Positions 32,850 through 42,750 of a DNA stretch of 56,431 nt are shown here, one piece after another. Location: NCBI GenBank assembly GCA_022822375.1, contig JAJEBU010000092.1, positions 1 through 56,431 on the forward strand, in the 5' to 3' direction. The stretch's first letter is position 1. The number at the start of each line of letters is the position of its first letter. The notes under the pieces were generated by a model. The model was given only the letters and a program-made list of their open reading frames with translations, was not told where the DNA came from and ran no database searches. The DNA comes from Dehalococcoidia bacterium. Its GTDB lineage: Bacteria > Chloroflexota > Dehalococcoidia > Bin125. The translations under genes and the position numbers were made by a program.

Positions 32850-33767
32850 CTAGCTCGCGCTCAGGACTTTCTCTGGTTGCCAGGTGGCGGCGCTCAGTTG
32901 GTCGCGGCGCAGGACGGCGGTGACCTGATTGGCGTCGTTGATGGCGAGCGCGGTGTCCCAGCCGTCGACCGGCGCATGGCGGATCGACTGGCCTCGTTTG
33001 ACGCGTTGGAGTTGTTCGCCCTGCAGGTGAAAGTGCGGCCATTCGGGGAATAGGTCGGCCGGCGAGATCGAGAGCGACCAGACATCTCCCGCATCGGCGG
33101 CCGCCGCCAGCTCGTCGGGCGTGTGACCGTCCGACGCCAGACAAGGGCCAATCGCGCTGCGCCGCATTTCGGTCACGTGCGCGCCGCAACCAAGCGCCTG
33201 ACCGAGGTCGCGGGCGATGGCGCGGACATAGGTGCCCGTGCTGACCGACATGGACAGCGTGATATGCGGCAAGTCGATGCTCGTCGCGCGCAGGTCGTGC
33301 ACGGTCACGTCGCGCGCGTCGATCTCGACGTGCTCGCCTGCTCGCGCCGAGCGGTAGGCGGCGACACCGTCGCGCTTGACCGCGCTGAACTGCGGTGGAA
33401 CCTGCGAGATCTCTCCGCGGAACTGATCGAGCGCCGCGTCGATCTCCTCTGCGCTCAACGCCGGCACAGCCTCGCGCGAGATGACCCTGCCCTCGCTATC
33501 GTCGGTGTCGGTCGCCTGGCCCAGGAGGAGCGTCGCCTCGTATGACTTGCGGTAGGGCGCGAGGTACTCGTTCAGGCGCGTCGCGACGCCGACGAATACG
33601 GGCAGCAGTCCGCTGGCCAATGGATCGAGGGTGCCGCCATGCCCGACTCGGCGCAGGCCCGTCCAGCGGCGGATGTCGCGCACGATGTCGTGCGAAGTCG
33701 GCCCCTGTGGCTTGTCGACCAGGAAGACGGCGCCGGGGTGATGCGGCTCACGGCGTCGGCGGCTCAT
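32850..33767 (-). CDS. truB: tRNA pseudouridine(55) synthase
   Basis: 305 residues; converts U55 in the T-loop of tRNAs. The catalytic Asp48 lies in RVGHGGTLDPLASGLL, and VDKPQGPTSHDIVRDIR is the N-terminal signature. A C-terminal PUA-like part follows (WPHFHLQGEQLQRVKRGQSI). ATG 33767 overlaps the rbfA stop as ATGA. It is the last gene of the proS-nusA-infB series. Confidence 0.93.
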   Translation of the reverse strand: MSRRRREPHHPGAVFLVDKPQGPTSHDIVRDIRRWTGLRRVGHGGTLDPLASGLLPVFVGVATRLNEYLAPYRKSYEATLLLGQATDTDDSEGRVISREAVPALSAEEIDAALDQFRGEISQVPPQFSAVKRDGVAAYRSARAGEHVEIDARDVTVHDLRATSIDLPHITLSMSVSTGTYVRAIARDLGQALGCGAHVTEMRRSAIGPCLASDGHTPDELAAAADAGDVWSLSISPADLFPEWPHFHLQGEQLQRVKRGQSIRHAPVDGWDTALAINDANQVTAVLRRDQLSAATWQPEKVLSAS

Positions 33768-34213
33768 GATCCGCCCGTGCCCGTGCTCGTCCCGCTGCCA
33801 CTCAGGCCGCGCAGACGCTCCTGCATCTCCGCCGCTCCGGCGAGGCGCTGGTCGAGCTCGAAGCTGAGCCACGGCACGCGCTTCATCCGCAGCGAGCGGC
33901 GGATTGTGCGATGCACAAACGGCGCGGCTCCGTTGAGCGCGTCAATCGCCTGGGCGGCGGCCTGTGACTGGTCATCGCTGGAGGTGTCGGGCGGCGCCAT
34001 GGCGGAGATCAGCACCGTCGCGTTGCGCAGGTCTCGGGACGCGCGCACCTCGGTCACGCTCAGCATCGTTCGCTCCAGACGTGGATCCTTCAGCTCGCGC
34101 GCGATCACCTCCGCGATGGTGTCGCGCAGCAGATCGTTGACCTTGTCCATCCGATCGACGCCGGCGGCGTCGCGGACGCCGACTCGAGCATGGGGGCGAA
34201 GTGTGCGTGCCAT
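33764..34213 (-). CDS. rbfA: 30S ribosome-binding factor A
   Basis: 149 residues. The KH-type fold region DKVNDLLRDTIAEVIARELKDPRL...LSVTEVRASRDLRNATVLIS is standard RbfA, needed for 16S 5'-end maturation and cold adaptation. The N-terminus has about 20 additional residues and the C-terminus a Ser/Gly/Thr tail. Start ATG at 34213, 8 bp after infB. Overlaps truB by ATGA. Confidence 0.9.
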   Translation of the reverse strand: MARTLRPHARVGVRDAAGVDRMDKVNDLLRDTIAEVIARELKDPRLERTMLSVTEVRASRDLRNATVLISAMAPPDTSSDDQSQAAAQAIDALNGAAPFVHRTIRRSLRMKRVPWLSFELDQRLAGAAEMQERLRGLSGSGTSTGTGGS

Positions 34214-34221
34214 CTCGGCGC

Positions 34222-36078
34222 TCAGCGAGTCACGTTGCGGATTTCGCCGCCCTGGACGATCCGCGACTGCACTTCGATGTGGAAGAACTCGAGCTGATCG
34301 CCGGCCTCGAAGCGGTCGTAGCGGGCCAACGCGACGCCGAACTCCTGTCCAGCATCGACTTCGCGCACGGTGTCCTGGAAGCGGCGCAGGCTGGAGATGG
34401 GCGACTCGGCGATCTGCTCACCATTGCGGTACACGTGCACCATGGCGTCGGCGCGGATCGATCCGTCGAGCGAACGGCAACCGGCGATGTTGCCGAGTCC
34501 GCGAATGGGGAAGACCTGCAGGACCTCGGCGTGGGCGTCGACGACTTGCATGTGGACCGGCTCGAGCAGCCCGCTGATCGCGGCTTCGACCTGTTCGATC
34601 ACCTCGTAGATGATCGAGTAGCTGCGCACCTCGACGCCCTCCAACTCGGCCAGGCGCTCGGCGCCCGGCTCGACCGGCGTGTTGAAGGCGATCACGAGTC
34701 CCTCAGACGCGAGAGCGAGGTTGACATCAGCCACAGAGACGGGGCCAGCCGCGGCATGGATGACCTTGACCGTGACCTCTTCGTTGGTGAGCTGTTCGAG
34801 CGATTCGCGCAGCGCCTCGACTGATCCGACGACGTCGGTCTTGACGATCAGGTTGAGCGCCGAGACATCGCCGCGCGAGATTTCGCCGAAGAGCGCGTCG
34901 AGCGAGGCGGAATGCTGGATTTGCGCGTCGCGCGCCTCTCGCTCGCGGCGGGCCTGCCCGTAGATTCGTTTCGCTTCGCGATCGCTGCCCACGACGCGGA
35001 AGGCGTCGCCGGCCTCTGCCACGTCTTGCAGGCCGAGCACGACGACGGGCATGGACGGACCGGCCTCGTCGATGCGCTTGCCGACGAAGTCGGTCATCGC
35101 CTTGATGCGTCCCCACGTCTGTCCAACGAGGATGGCGTCGCCTTGTCGCAGCGTGCCGCGCTGGATCAGCAGCGTCGTGCGCGGGCCTTGCCGCCGATCG
35201 AGCTCGGCTTCGAGCACGACGCCTGAGGCGGCACGATTGGGGTTGGCGCGCAGGTCGGCGAGATCGGCGACGAGCAACAACGTCTCGAGCAAGTCGTCCA
35301 TGCCGTCGCCCTCGGTCGCCGAGACGGCGACGAGCGGCACGTCGCCACCGTACTCCTCGATCACGACCTCGATATCGGCGAGCGCCGCCTTGACGCGGTC
35401 AGGGTTGATGTTGTCGAGGTCCATCTTGTTCAGGGCGACGACGTAGGGGACGCCGGCCGCGTGGATGTGATTGACGGCCTCGAGCGTTTGGGGCATCACG
35501 CCGTCGTTGGCGGCCACGACCAGGATCGCGATATCGGTCGCCTGCGCGCCACGCGCGCGCATCTCGGTGAACGCGGCGTGGCCTGGCGTGTCGATAAAGG
35601 TGATCACGCGGTCGCCGGCCGCGGCCTGATAGGCGCCGACCCGCTGCGTGATGCCGCCCGCCTCGCCTTCGGCGACGTTGGCCTGACGGATGTAGTCGAG
35701 CAGCGATGTCTTGCCGTGGTCGACGTGCCCCAGTACGGCGACCACGGGCGCACGGCTTTGTAGATCGGATTCGGCGTCCTGCTCTTCCTCGGGCAGGTCG
35801 AGCAGGTCGAGCGTGGACGGCGCTTCAGCCTCCTCCACAACATCGCCCGCCTCCTCAGGGTCGAAGCCGCGCTCCAGCGCGACGATCGCCGCCGTGCCGT
35901 AATCGAGCGTTTTCGAGACATCGGCCATGATGCCGTTGGTCATCAGCGTCTTGATGATCGTGACTGGCGTGTCGCCGAGCAGGTCTGCCAGCTCGCGCAC
36001 GGTCAGCGTGCGGGGAATCTGGACGACGGCGTCCTCGATCGGCGGCGGTGTCTGCTGGGTGCGCTGTTGGGTCGTCAT
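34222..36078 (-). CDS. infB: Translation initiation factor IF-2, short form
   Basis: 618 residues, with a short N-terminal arm: one IF2_N domain (about 23-75) and an acidic linker, then the GTPase. GTP-binding motifs are GHVDHGKT (127-134), DTPGHAAF and NKMD. The C-terminal domains that bind fMet-tRNA follow. CGGAG lies 6 bases before the ATG. It is much shorter than the 850+ residue forms with a long basic N-terminus, as is common in Dehalococcoidia. Positioned after ylxR by 21 bp. Confidence 0.95.
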   Translation of the reverse strand: MTTQQRTQQTPPPIEDAVVQIPRTLTVRELADLLGDTPVTIIKTLMTNGIMADVSKTLDYGTAAIVALERGFDPEEAGDVVEEAEAPSTLDLLDLPEEEQDAESDLQSRAPVVAVLGHVDHGKTSLLDYIRQANVAEGEAGGITQRVGAYQAAAGDRVITFIDTPGHAAFTEMRARGAQATDIAILVVAANDGVMPQTLEAVNHIHAAGVPYVVALNKMDLDNINPDRVKAALADIEVVIEEYGGDVPLVAVSATEGDGMDDLLETLLLVADLADLRANPNRAASGVVLEAELDRRQGPRTTLLIQRGTLRQGDAILVGQTWGRIKAMTDFVGKRIDEAGPSMPVVVLGLQDVAEAGDAFRVVGSDREAKRIYGQARREREARDAQIQHSASLDALFGEISRGDVSALNLIVKTDVVGSVEALRESLEQLTNEEVTVKVIHAAAGPVSVADVNLALASEGLVIAFNTPVEPGAERLAELEGVEVRSYSIIYEVIEQVEAAISGLLEPVHMQVVDAHAEVLQVFPIRGLGNIAGCRSLDGSIRADAMVHVYRNGEQIAESPISSLRRFQDTVREVDAGQEFGVALARYDRFEAGDQLEFFHIEVQSRIVQGGEIRNVTR

Positions 36079-36099
36079 GGCGGACTCCGAAGCTTGAGG

Positions 36100-36393
36100 T
36101 TAGGCGATCGCGCTGGCGATCTGGGTGGTGCGTTCTTGTAGCTCGGCGATCAGCGCTTCAGGCAGCTGGATGCGCAGCGAGCGTTCGAGCCGCTTGGGCT
36201 CCGACGCCGCGGCGGTCAGGCACGCGTCCCGCATGTGGATGTAGGCGCCGCGACCGTCGGCCGACTGGCTCAGCGAGACCGATCCGTCCGGCCCTCGGAC
36301 CGCGCGCAGCAACTCGGACTTGGGCGCCGACTGGCGACAGACGACGCAGCGCCGCAGCGGAGCGGAGGCAGGGGAGCGTGGGCGGTCGGACAT
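36100..36393 (-). CDS. ylxR: YlxR-family RNA-binding protein
   Basis: 97 residues (DUF448). RRCVVCRQSAPKSELLRAVRG and DGRGAYIHMRDACLTAA are the conserved halves of the family, which form an RNA-binding surface. YlxR is found between nusA and infB in many bacteria and has been linked to RNase P and nucleoid-level regulation in some. Here the position is the same: 82 bp after nusA and 21 bp before infB. Confidence 0.9.
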   Translation of the reverse strand: MSDRPRSPASAPLRRCVVCRQSAPKSELLRAVRGPDGSVSLSQSADGRGAYIHMRDACLTAAASEPKRLERSLRIQLPEALIAELQERTTQIASAIA

Positions 36394-36475
36394 GACATTC
36401 TCTCGTGCTGCGCGGGGCTGGAACCCGCGTCGCCGTCAGACGGAAGATGGACCAGCGGGGGTGGCGGGCGCGCTC

Positions 36476-37945
36476 CTAGAAGTCCTCTGCGAATTCGTCT
36501 TCGTAATCGGCGTATGGGTCTTCCTCGAGATCCTCATCGACCTCGTGGTAGCGAGGACGGCGACGCCGTCTGCGCTGCGACTCCTGCTCTTGCTCCCGGC
36601 GCAGGACGTCTTCGCCAAAGCGGATCTGTCCGTCGTCGCGAGCAGCGGGTGCGACTTCGGTCGCTTGCAGGACGGGCTCGAGTTCGGGCTCATCCTCGAT
36701 CAGCTCAGGCTCATCGATCGGCTCGGTCTGGACCGGCGCGGTTTCGATCGGCGCAGACGCCTGGGCCGGATCGAGCTCCGCAGTCGCCATCGACGGCGCC
36801 GTCACGGCGGCCGGTTCAGGCTCGGGCTCCGGCTCGGGCGCCAGTTCATACTCGACCTGCGGCGCAAACGGTCCCTTGCCCTCTTCTTGCAGCCGCTCGG
36901 CCACCGTCTGGGGCTTGAGATCGATGCGGAAACCGGTCAGCCGCGCGGCGAGCCGCGCATTCTGTCCCTCGCGGCCAATCGCCAGGCTCAGCTGCATATC
37001 CGGCACGGCGCACTCGGCGGTGTTGGTGTCGGGATCGATGCGCACGGCGAGGATCTGCGCTGGGCTGAGCGCGTGCTCGACGTAGCGGCGCGGGTCGCGG
37101 TCCCATTCGATCACGTCGATCCGCTCGCCGCTCAGTTCGTTGACGATGTTCTGGATCCGCATCGCGCGCATGCCGATGCAGCTGCCGATCGGGTCGACGC
37201 CCTCGCGGTTGGAGTAGACGGCCACTTTGGTGCGGTGTCCGGGTTCGCGGGCGACGCCGCGGATTTCGACGATACCGCGCATGATTTCCGGCACTTCGAG
37301 CTCGAACAGCCGCTGGACGAACTCCGGGCGCGCTCGCGACGTCTTGAGCTGCGGCCCCTTGTTCTCGCGCATCACCTCGACCAGCATGGCCTTGACCCGC
37401 TGGCCGCTGCGCAGGCGTTCCATGCGGACGAGTTCGGCGGCCGGCATGACCGTTTCGGTGGAATCGGCCAGTTCGATGATGATCTGGTGTGATTCGGCGC
37501 GCTGGACCGTGCCAGAGATGATGCCGCCCTCGTCGCCGGCGTACTTGGCGAAGATGGCCTCGCGCTCGGCCTCGCGCAGCGCTTGGAGGACGACCTGCTT
37601 GGTCGTCTGCGCTTCGATCCGACCGCCGATGTCGCCGATGTCCTCGTGGTCTTCGCGCAGCGTCGAGCCAATCTGGACGTTGGGATCGATCTGTTGGGCG
37701 CGCTCGAGCTCGATCTGCAGATCGGGCTCGGCGATGTCTTCCTCAATCTCCACGACCTCGCGCTCGGACCAGGCCTTCATGCTGCCGTCGTAGCGGTCGA
37801 TTTCGACCATGACGACGCCAGGCAGGTCCCAGCGGCGCTTGACGGCGGCCGCCATGCCGCGTTCGACGGCGCCGAACACGACCTCTTCGTCGAGGTTCTT
37901 GTCGTTGCGCAGCTGTTTGATTGCGAGCAGAAATTCGGGTGTCAT
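36476..37945 (-). CDS. nusA: Transcription termination/antitermination factor NusA
   Basis: 489 residues. The order is N-terminal RNA-polymerase-binding domain ([25 protein letters not shown]), S1 domain ([19 protein letters not shown]), KH1 ([18 protein letters not shown]) and KH2 ([17 protein letters not shown]). A long acidic tail of about 120 residues (Glu/Pro/Asp-rich with a short Arg block) replaces the acidic repeats of other NusA proteins. ATG 37945 (MTPEFLLAI) fits the family; the longer frame adds no homologous sequence. rimP, normally directly before nusA, is absent; proS is there instead. Confidence 0.95.
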   Translation of the reverse strand: MTPEFLLAIKQLRNDKNLDEEVVFGAVERGMAAAVKRRWDLPGVVMVEIDRYDGSMKAWSEREVVEIEEDIAEPDLQIELERAQQIDPNVQIGSTLREDHEDIGDIGGRIEAQTTKQVVLQALREAEREAIFAKYAGDEGGIISGTVQRAESHQIIIELADSTETVMPAAELVRMERLRSGQRVKAMLVEVMRENKGPQLKTSRARPEFVQRLFELEVPEIMRGIVEIRGVAREPGHRTKVAVYSNREGVDPIGSCIGMRAMRIQNIVNELSGERIDVIEWDRDPRRYVEHALSPAQILAVRIDPDTNTAECAVPDMQLSLAIGREGQNARLAARLTGFRIDLKPQTVAERLQEEGKGPFAPQVEYELAPEPEPEPEPAAVTAPSMATAELDPAQASAPIETAPVQTEPIDEPELIEDEPELEPVLQATEVAPAARDDGQIRFGEDVLRREQEQESQRRRRRRPRYHEVDEDLEEDPYADYEDEFAEDF

Positions 37946-38060
37946 CGGGTCAGTCGTCCTGCTGGGAGAGCGGGAATCCGTGTCGTGGGTTGATGTCTGA
38001 TGCCTGCGGCGCAGGATCAGACCGGTGAGCCCGACCCCACCACCCGACATCCACATCGCA

Positions 38061-38142
38061 ACTATACACCGCAGATGCGCCGTCTCAGTGCGGTGTAGTG
38101 CGGTGTAGTGTCAAGTACGACCGCTCTGGCGCTACACCGCAG
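38061..38142 (-). promoter_or_regulatory. Repeat-built control region between proS and nusA
   Basis: A 9-10 base element occurs four times. On the minus strand GCGGTGTAG forms the last codons of proS (38132-38140); two inverted tandem copies follow (38091-38100 and 38101-38110, identical 10-mers on the plus strand); a fourth copy in the first orientation is at 38063-38072. These can fold into two adjacent 9-bp hairpins with 23- and 15-nt loops. TTGACA (38109-38114, minus) and a -10-like TATAGT (38061-38066, minus) lie inside, although 42 bp apart. Terminator, attenuator or operator roles are all possible; only the repeats are directly seen. Confidence 0.55.
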
Positions 38143-39844
38143 CGCTGGACTGCACGGCGGCGATTGCGGCCTCGGCCGCCTCGGCCAACGGCGTCGCGCG
38201 AGGCTCCGACGCTCGGCGCGGTTTCAGTTCGACCAGGCCGTCCTTCAGTCCGCGCGCGCCGATCGTGATCCGCAGCGGCGCGCCGAGCAGATCGGCATCG
38301 TTGAACTTGACGCCCGCCCGCTCGTCGCGGTCGTCGCAGAGGACGTGCAGCCCGGCGTCCGATAGCGCGTCGGTTACTTGCTGCACGGCCTGCGCGACCT
38401 CGTCGCCGGCTCCCAGCGGGACAATGTGGACGTCAAACGGCGCGACTGAGAGCGGCCAGACGATGCCGAACTCATCGTGGTTGGCCTGCACGACCGCCGC
38501 CATCAGCCGTTCGACGCCAATGCCGTAGCAGCCCATGATCGGCGTGCGACGCTCGCCGTCCGCGTCGAGGAAGGTGGCGTCCATCGGGTCTGCGTAGCGG
38601 GTACCGAGCTTGAAGATGTGGCCGAGCTCGATCCCGCGCCGCATCTCGAGCGCTGAGTCGCACTGTGCACAGCCGTGGCCGGCTTCGGCCAATCCGATGT
38701 CGGCGATCACGCTTGCCGTGTAGTCACGGCCGTAGGTGACGTGCCGCAGGTGGACGTCGATCTTGTTCGCCCCCGCGACCAGGCCGCCGGCATCGACGAT
38801 GCTTGGGTCGACAACCACTCGCGCCGGGGCGACGCCGATCGGCGAGGCGTAGCCGGCCACCCAGCCGGCGGCCTCGACTTCCTCTGGCAGCAGCGGGCGG
38901 ACTTCCAGGCCATCCAGCGCATTGAGCAGCTTGAGCTCATTGACCTCAAGGTCGCCGCGGATGACGGCAAAGGTCGGCTGGCCGTCGACGAGGAAAAACG
39001 CAGCTTTCGCGGTCGCGGACGCTGGAACGTTGAGAAAGGCGGCGAGGTCGTCGATGGTGGCGACGCCGGGCGTGGTCACCTCTTCGAGCTCACCGTCGGA
39101 GCCTGCGGCATCGCCGCGTGCAAACTCGGCGCGCTCCTGGTTGGCGGCGTAGCCGCATGACGGGCAGAGGATGATGTTGTCCTCGCCGATTTCAGTGAGG
39201 AAGATGAACTCCTCCGACTGCTTGCCGCCGATTGCGCCAGAGTCAGCCTGGACCGCCACGACCGGCACACCGCAGCGCTCGAAAATGTTGTGGTACGCCT
39301 GCCGCATCGCGAGATAGCTGCGCTGGAACGCCTCATCGTCCACGTCGAAGGTGTAGGCGTCCTTCATGATGAACTCGCGCACGCGGACGAGTCCGCCGCG
39401 CGGGCGCGGCTCGTCGCGAAACTTGGTCTGCATCTGGAAGACGCTCTGGGGCAGGTCGCGGTAGGACTGAACCACCTTGCGGAAGAGGTCGGTGACCGAT
39501 TCCTCGTGGGTTGGGGCGAGGACCATGGTGCGGTCGCGTCGGTCTTGGAGATTGAACAGGACAGGACCGTAGGAGTCGGCGCGGCCTGACTCCTCCCAGA
39601 GCTCGCGCGGCTGGATCGCCGGCATGCGCAGCTCTTGCGAGCCGGCGTGCTCCATCTCCTCGCGGATGATCTGCTCGATCTTGCGCAGGGTGCGCCAGGC
39701 CGGCGGCAGGAAGGAGTAGACGCCGGCGGCGAGTTGGACGATTAGTCCGCTGCGCAGGAGCAGCTGGTGGTTAGCGGAGTCCGCGTCGGCCGGCGCCTCG
39801 CGCAAGGTGCGGCCGAACATTGCGGACATACGAACGATGGACAT
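38132..39844 (-). CDS. proS: Prolyl-tRNA synthetase, bacterial type
   Basis: 570 residues, class II. Motif 1 region QPRELWEESGRA, motif 2 FRDEPRPRGGLVRVREFIMKDAYTFD and motif 3 MGCYGIGVERLMAAVV are present. The bacterial insertion (editing) domain is between motifs 2 and 3 (about 225-390, with TIDDLAAFLNVPASATAKAAFFLVDGQ). This is the ProS type that clears Ala-tRNA(Pro). ATG at 39844; later in-frame ATGs at 39829 and 39820 are alternatives. It heads the minus-strand translation cluster. Confidence 0.94.
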   Translation of the reverse strand: MSIVRMSAMFGRTLREAPADADSANHQLLLRSGLIVQLAAGVYSFLPPAWRTLRKIEQIIREEMEHAGSQELRMPAIQPRELWEESGRADSYGPVLFNLQDRRDRTMVLAPTHEESVTDLFRKVVQSYRDLPQSVFQMQTKFRDEPRPRGGLVRVREFIMKDAYTFDVDDEAFQRSYLAMRQAYHNIFERCGVPVVAVQADSGAIGGKQSEEFIFLTEIGEDNIILCPSCGYAANQERAEFARGDAAGSDGELEEVTTPGVATIDDLAAFLNVPASATAKAAFFLVDGQPTFAVIRGDLEVNELKLLNALDGLEVRPLLPEEVEAAGWVAGYASPIGVAPARVVVDPSIVDAGGLVAGANKIDVHLRHVTYGRDYTASVIADIGLAEAGHGCAQCDSALEMRRGIELGHIFKLGTRYADPMDATFLDADGERRTPIMGCYGIGVERLMAAVVQANHDEFGIVWPLSVAPFDVHIVPLGAGDEVAQAVQQVTDALSDAGLHVLCDDRDERAGVKFNDADLLGAPLRITIGARGLKDGLVELKPRRASEPRATPLAEAAEAAIAAVQSSAAV

Positions 39845-39904
39845 CTTCTGTTTCCCAACGCAAGGAGGGTCCGTTGCGACGATATCAGCGAGCCGCTGCG
39901 CGCA

Positions 39905-40216
39905 TCATCTTGGTCTGCGCGACCACTTGGTGAACCGTCTATCCAGGTCGAATCTGTCCCATGCCCGAAAGCTCATCGAGCAGGCAAGGCCAGCGCCGAG
40001 GAGCGCCGCGAGCATCGAGACGGCGATGCCCAACTCGTTGTCCAGTCCGGCCAGTGGGACCAACACACCCCCGCCAATGCCGCCCAGCACGGCAAACGGA
40101 GCGGCCCACAGCGCGCCAACCGCGCGTCGACGCAGACTCAGCGCAATCCAGCTCAGCATCGCCAGGAACAGCCATGCGGCGGCAAAGAGGATCAGGAAGA
40201 TCACATCCACCAACAT
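39905..40216 (-). CDS. Small membrane protein of unknown function
   Basis: 103 residues with three likely membrane helices: residues 2-28 ([19 protein letters not shown]), about 33-57 ([24 protein letters not shown]) and about 62-82. The C-terminus is basic ([11 protein letters not shown]), probably cytoplasmic. No catalytic motif. It is 60 bp before proS and divergent from ispG by 44 bp. Function unknown. Confidence 0.6.
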   Translation of the reverse strand: MLVDVIFLILFAAAWLFLAMLSWIALSLRRRAVGALWAAPFAVLGGIGGGVLVPLAGLDNELGIAVSMLAALLGAGLACSMSFRAWDRFDLDRRFTKWSRRPR

Positions 40217-40260
40217 GGCTCAACGGTACGATGCATCTGAAGAGCAGGCGGAGGCATGAG

Positions 40261-41418
40261 ATGTCTGAGACGATTCATCTGAGCGGCGACCTGCGCCGCA
40301 ACCCCACCCGGGCGGTGCAGGTGCGAGACGTCATGATCGGCGGCGGCCATCCGATTGTCGTGCAATCGATGGCGGCGACGCGCACGCAAGACATCGAGGC
40401 GACCGTCCGCCAGGTCAAGTTGCTAGAAGCAGCCGGCGCGGACCTGGTTCGCGTGGCGGTCGACTCGCGCAAAGACGTCGAAGCACTCGCCGCCGTACGT
40501 GAGCAGACGTCAGCGCCGCTCTCGGTCGACTTGCAGGAGAACTACCGCCTGTGCGTCCAGGTGGCGCCACACGTGGACAAGATCCGCTACAACCCCGGTC
40601 ACCTGCATCACCATGAGAAAGACAAGTCAGTCCGTGACAAGGTCGCATTCATCGCCGAGACCGCGGCCGCGAACGACTGCGCGATTCGGGTCGGCGTGAA
40701 CTGCGGGTCAATCGACCCGCGCATGATCGAGCGCTATCCGGACGACCACGTGTCGGCCATCGTCGCGTCGGCGTCCGAGCACTGCGGGATCCTCGACGAG
40801 CTGGGCTTCGAGCGTTACGTCGTGTCGCTCAAGGACTCCGACTGGAAGCAGGTCGTGGAGGTCAATCAGACGTTCGCGGCCGAGCGTCCCGACGTGCCGC
40901 TGCATCTCGGCGTGACGGAAGCGGGCATGCCCCCCGAGGGCGTGATCAAGACTCGCGTGGCGTTTGAACAGCTTGTCTCTCAGGGGATTGGCGACACCGT
41001 GCGCGTCTCGCTCACCGTGCCATTCGATGACAAGGGTCAGGAGATCACCGTCGCGCGCGACATCCTGTCGGACATCGCGGCGGGCCGCTTCCGTTCGGTG
41101 CCGCCGAAATTCGACGAGGGATTGAACATCATCTCCTGTCCCTCCTGCTCGCGCGTGGAGAATGAGAAGTTCGTGGACCTGGCGCAAGACGTGAAGGCAA
41201 TGACCGAATACGCGTCGGAGTACGACATCACGATCGCCGTGATGGGCTGCCGGGTGAACGGCCCGGGCGAGACCGACGACGCCGACCTCGGTCTCTGGTG
41301 CGGTCCGCTGGCGGTCAATCTGAAGCGCGGCGAGGAGTCGTTGGGGCACTACGGCTACGACGCAATCCTGGGCAGATTGAAGGAGGAGTTGGACGCGATC
41401 ATCGCGACAAAGGGATGA
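40261..41418 (+). CDS. ispG: 4-hydroxy-3-methylbut-2-en-1-yl diphosphate synthase
   Basis: 385 residues; the [4Fe-4S] enzyme of the MEP isoprenoid pathway that makes HMBPP. The cluster ligands are Cys293 and Cys296 (CPSCSR) and Cys330 ([10 protein letters not shown], with Glu337 as the likely fourth contact). The TIM barrel starts [30 protein letters not shown] lies six bases before the ATG. It overlaps a toxin-like gene by ATGA. A MEP-pathway gene next to a toxin-antitoxin-like pair, with overlap, is unusual. Confidence 0.94.
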   Translation: MSETIHLSGDLRRNPTRAVQVRDVMIGGGHPIVVQSMAATRTQDIEATVRQVKLLEAAGADLVRVAVDSRKDVEALAAVREQTSAPLSVDLQENYRLCVQVAPHVDKIRYNPGHLHHHEKDKSVRDKVAFIAETAAANDCAIRVGVNCGSIDPRMIERYPDDHVSAIVASASEHCGILDELGFERYVVSLKDSDWKQVVEVNQTFAAERPDVPLHLGVTEAGMPPEGVIKTRVAFEQLVSQGIGDTVRVSLTVPFDDKGQEITVARDILSDIAAGRFRSVPPKFDEGLNIISCPSCSRVENEKFVDLAQDVKAMTEYASEYDITIAVMGCRVNGPGETDDADLGLWCGPLAVNLKRGEESLGHYGYDAILGRLKEELDAIIATKG

Positions 41419-41774
41419 GCAACGTGCCCCGAAGACGCAGGAGACCCCGTCGAGTTCCCGAGTTCCAAGAGAGTCCTGACACAGCCGATAAGCTCGATGC
41501 CCACGGACTCACGATTGAACAAGCAATGGAAGTGCGCCAGATCGACCCGGTGATGGCAGCACAGTCCGCAAAATCGTACTTCGGCCCTGACGGGGTGTTC
41601 TACGAGCAGCCGGAGCGCCTGAAGATCATCGGCCCCGACCGGACGGGGCGAATCTTCACGATCATCATTGAGTACCCTGATCAAGACGATCGGTCTACCA
41701 TTGTGACCGGTTTCGAATCCAGCAGAAGAGACGAATTGCTACACCGTCGGCATAGAGGCGGCAGAAGAAGATGA
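41415..41774 (+). CDS. BrnT-like toxin candidate
   Basis: 119 residues. After a highly basic start (PRRRRRPRR), the pattern [18 protein letters not shown]...[46 protein letters not shown] resembles the BrnT/RelE-like ribonuclease fold: an N-terminal HGL helix, a beta sheet, and a C-terminal Arg cluster. It is not a close match, so the call is tentative. It starts ATGA on the ispG stop and ends ATGA on the next gene, an unusual three-gene coupling. BrnT would be an mRNA interferase. Base composition is less GC-rich than ispG. Confidence 0.45.
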   Translation: MSNVPRRRRRPRRVPEFQESPDTADKLDAHGLTIEQAMEVRQIDPVMAAQSAKSYFGPDGVFYEQPERLKIIGPDRTGRIFTIIIEYPDQDDRSTIVTGFESSRRDELLHRRHRGGRRR

Positions 41775-42037
41775 CCGACGCAATCGCAGCCTCCACGCAG
41801 CCCGAACACCCCCCCGATCTGTGGGAGGATTCTGAGGAAGACTTCTTTGAGCTTGTGCTCAATCCTGAGGTATCTGGCCTGATCGTCGACGTCAGTAGAG
41901 ATGAAGTGCGCCAAATCGTGCAAGCGGGGGAACTCCTTGGCGAAGCACCTGGGGACTTCATCCGGCGAGTGCTGATCGAGTCGTCGACCACGATCCTGGC
42001 AGGAACATCTGCCGAGTCGCCCGCGGCTGGCTCCTAG
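41771..42037 (+). CDS. Antitoxin candidate paired with the BrnT-like gene
   Basis: 88 residues. The acidic N-terminus (DLWEDSEEDFFELVLNPE) is followed by SRDEVRQIVQAGELLGEAPGDFIRRVLIESSTTIL, which looks like the helices of a ribbon-helix-helix or DUF1778-type antitoxin (..G.sp.dFIr.al.e). The ATG overlaps the stop of the toxin-like gene. Acidic protein after basic toxin in one overlapping pair is the standard arrangement. Identity beyond that is uncertain. Confidence 0.45.
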   Translation: MTDAIAASTQPEHPPDLWEDSEEDFFELVLNPEVSGLIVDVSRDEVRQIVQAGELLGEAPGDFIRRVLIESSTTILAGTSAESPAAGS

Positions 42038-42049
42038 CGTTCCGAGCGT

Positions 42050-42715
42050 TTAGCCGCCGAACGATTCGCCATCAAGACGGTCGATGGTGGTGAAGCCGTC
42101 GACGGGGCCTCGCTTCAGCTTGGTCAGCTGCTTGACAGGCTTGCCGATCGGCAGGAACGCGGCGATCGCGTAGTGGTCGGGCAGACCCAGGATGGGTTTG
42201 AGGTCCGGCTCATTGGCGACCGGGATCGTCGTCAGCGTGCCGCCGTAACCTTCGTTGCGAGCCATCAGCAGCAGGCTCCAGACGAACGGATAGATGGAAC
42301 CGCCGGAGATCACGCCGACGCGGTCCAGCTCCTTGTCGACGGATGCCACTTCGCCCAGATCAACGACCACTGCCAGCAGCACGGGCGCGTTCAGGTACGG
42401 GTCCATCAGACGCCGCGGCGAGGGCAGGTGGGCCGCCGACTCGTCAGTCACGCTGGACGGGTACACCGCATTCCACGGACCCTCGCCCGCTTGCTGCATG
42501 GCGACGTAGCGCTTGGCGGGACGCTCGGCGGCCTGCGCGATGGCGGCGCGAATTTCCGGGTCTCGCACAACAATCACGTGCCAACCCTGACGATTGCCTC
42601 CAGAGGGCGCGAAGCGGGCGTGTTCCAGCATCCGTACCAACACATCATCAGGCACCGGATCGTCGGTGAACTGTCGAGCGGCGAAGGTGCTGCGGATGAC
42701 TTCAGAGATGTCCAT
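42050..42715 (-). CDS. Nitroreductase family FMN protein
   Basis: 221 residues. MDISEVIRSTFAARQFTDDPVPDDVLVRMLEHARFAPSGGNRQGWHVIVV is the FMN-binding start of the family; the C-terminal GLPDHYAIAAFLPIGKP is also typical. These enzymes reduce nitro compounds or quinones using NAD(P)H and act as dimers. AGGAG lies 5 bases before the ATG. Physiological substrate unknown; it is a stand-alone gene between the BrnT-like pair and uppP. Confidence 0.9.
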   Translation of the reverse strand: MDISEVIRSTFAARQFTDDPVPDDVLVRMLEHARFAPSGGNRQGWHVIVVRDPEIRAAIAQAAERPAKRYVAMQQAGEGPWNAVYPSSVTDESAAHLPSPRRLMDPYLNAPVLLAVVVDLGEVASVDKELDRVGVISGGSIYPFVWSLLLMARNEGYGGTLTTIPVANEPDLKPILGLPDHYAIAAFLPIGKPVKQLTKLKRGPVDGFTTIDRLDGESFGG

Positions 42716-42750
42716 GTCGGCTCCTAGAGTGATGCTGTGAGTGAGTCTAG

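Noticed and set aside
36320-37492. 390-codon plus-strand frame antisense to nusA
   Set aside because: nusA is unambiguous on the minus strand. The opposite frame is a composition effect.
39845-39900. Possible T-box leader upstream of proS (GGACC-containing hairpin)
   Set aside because: No specifier loop or TGGNACCGCG T-box sequence; the stem is only 5 bp and the leader too short.
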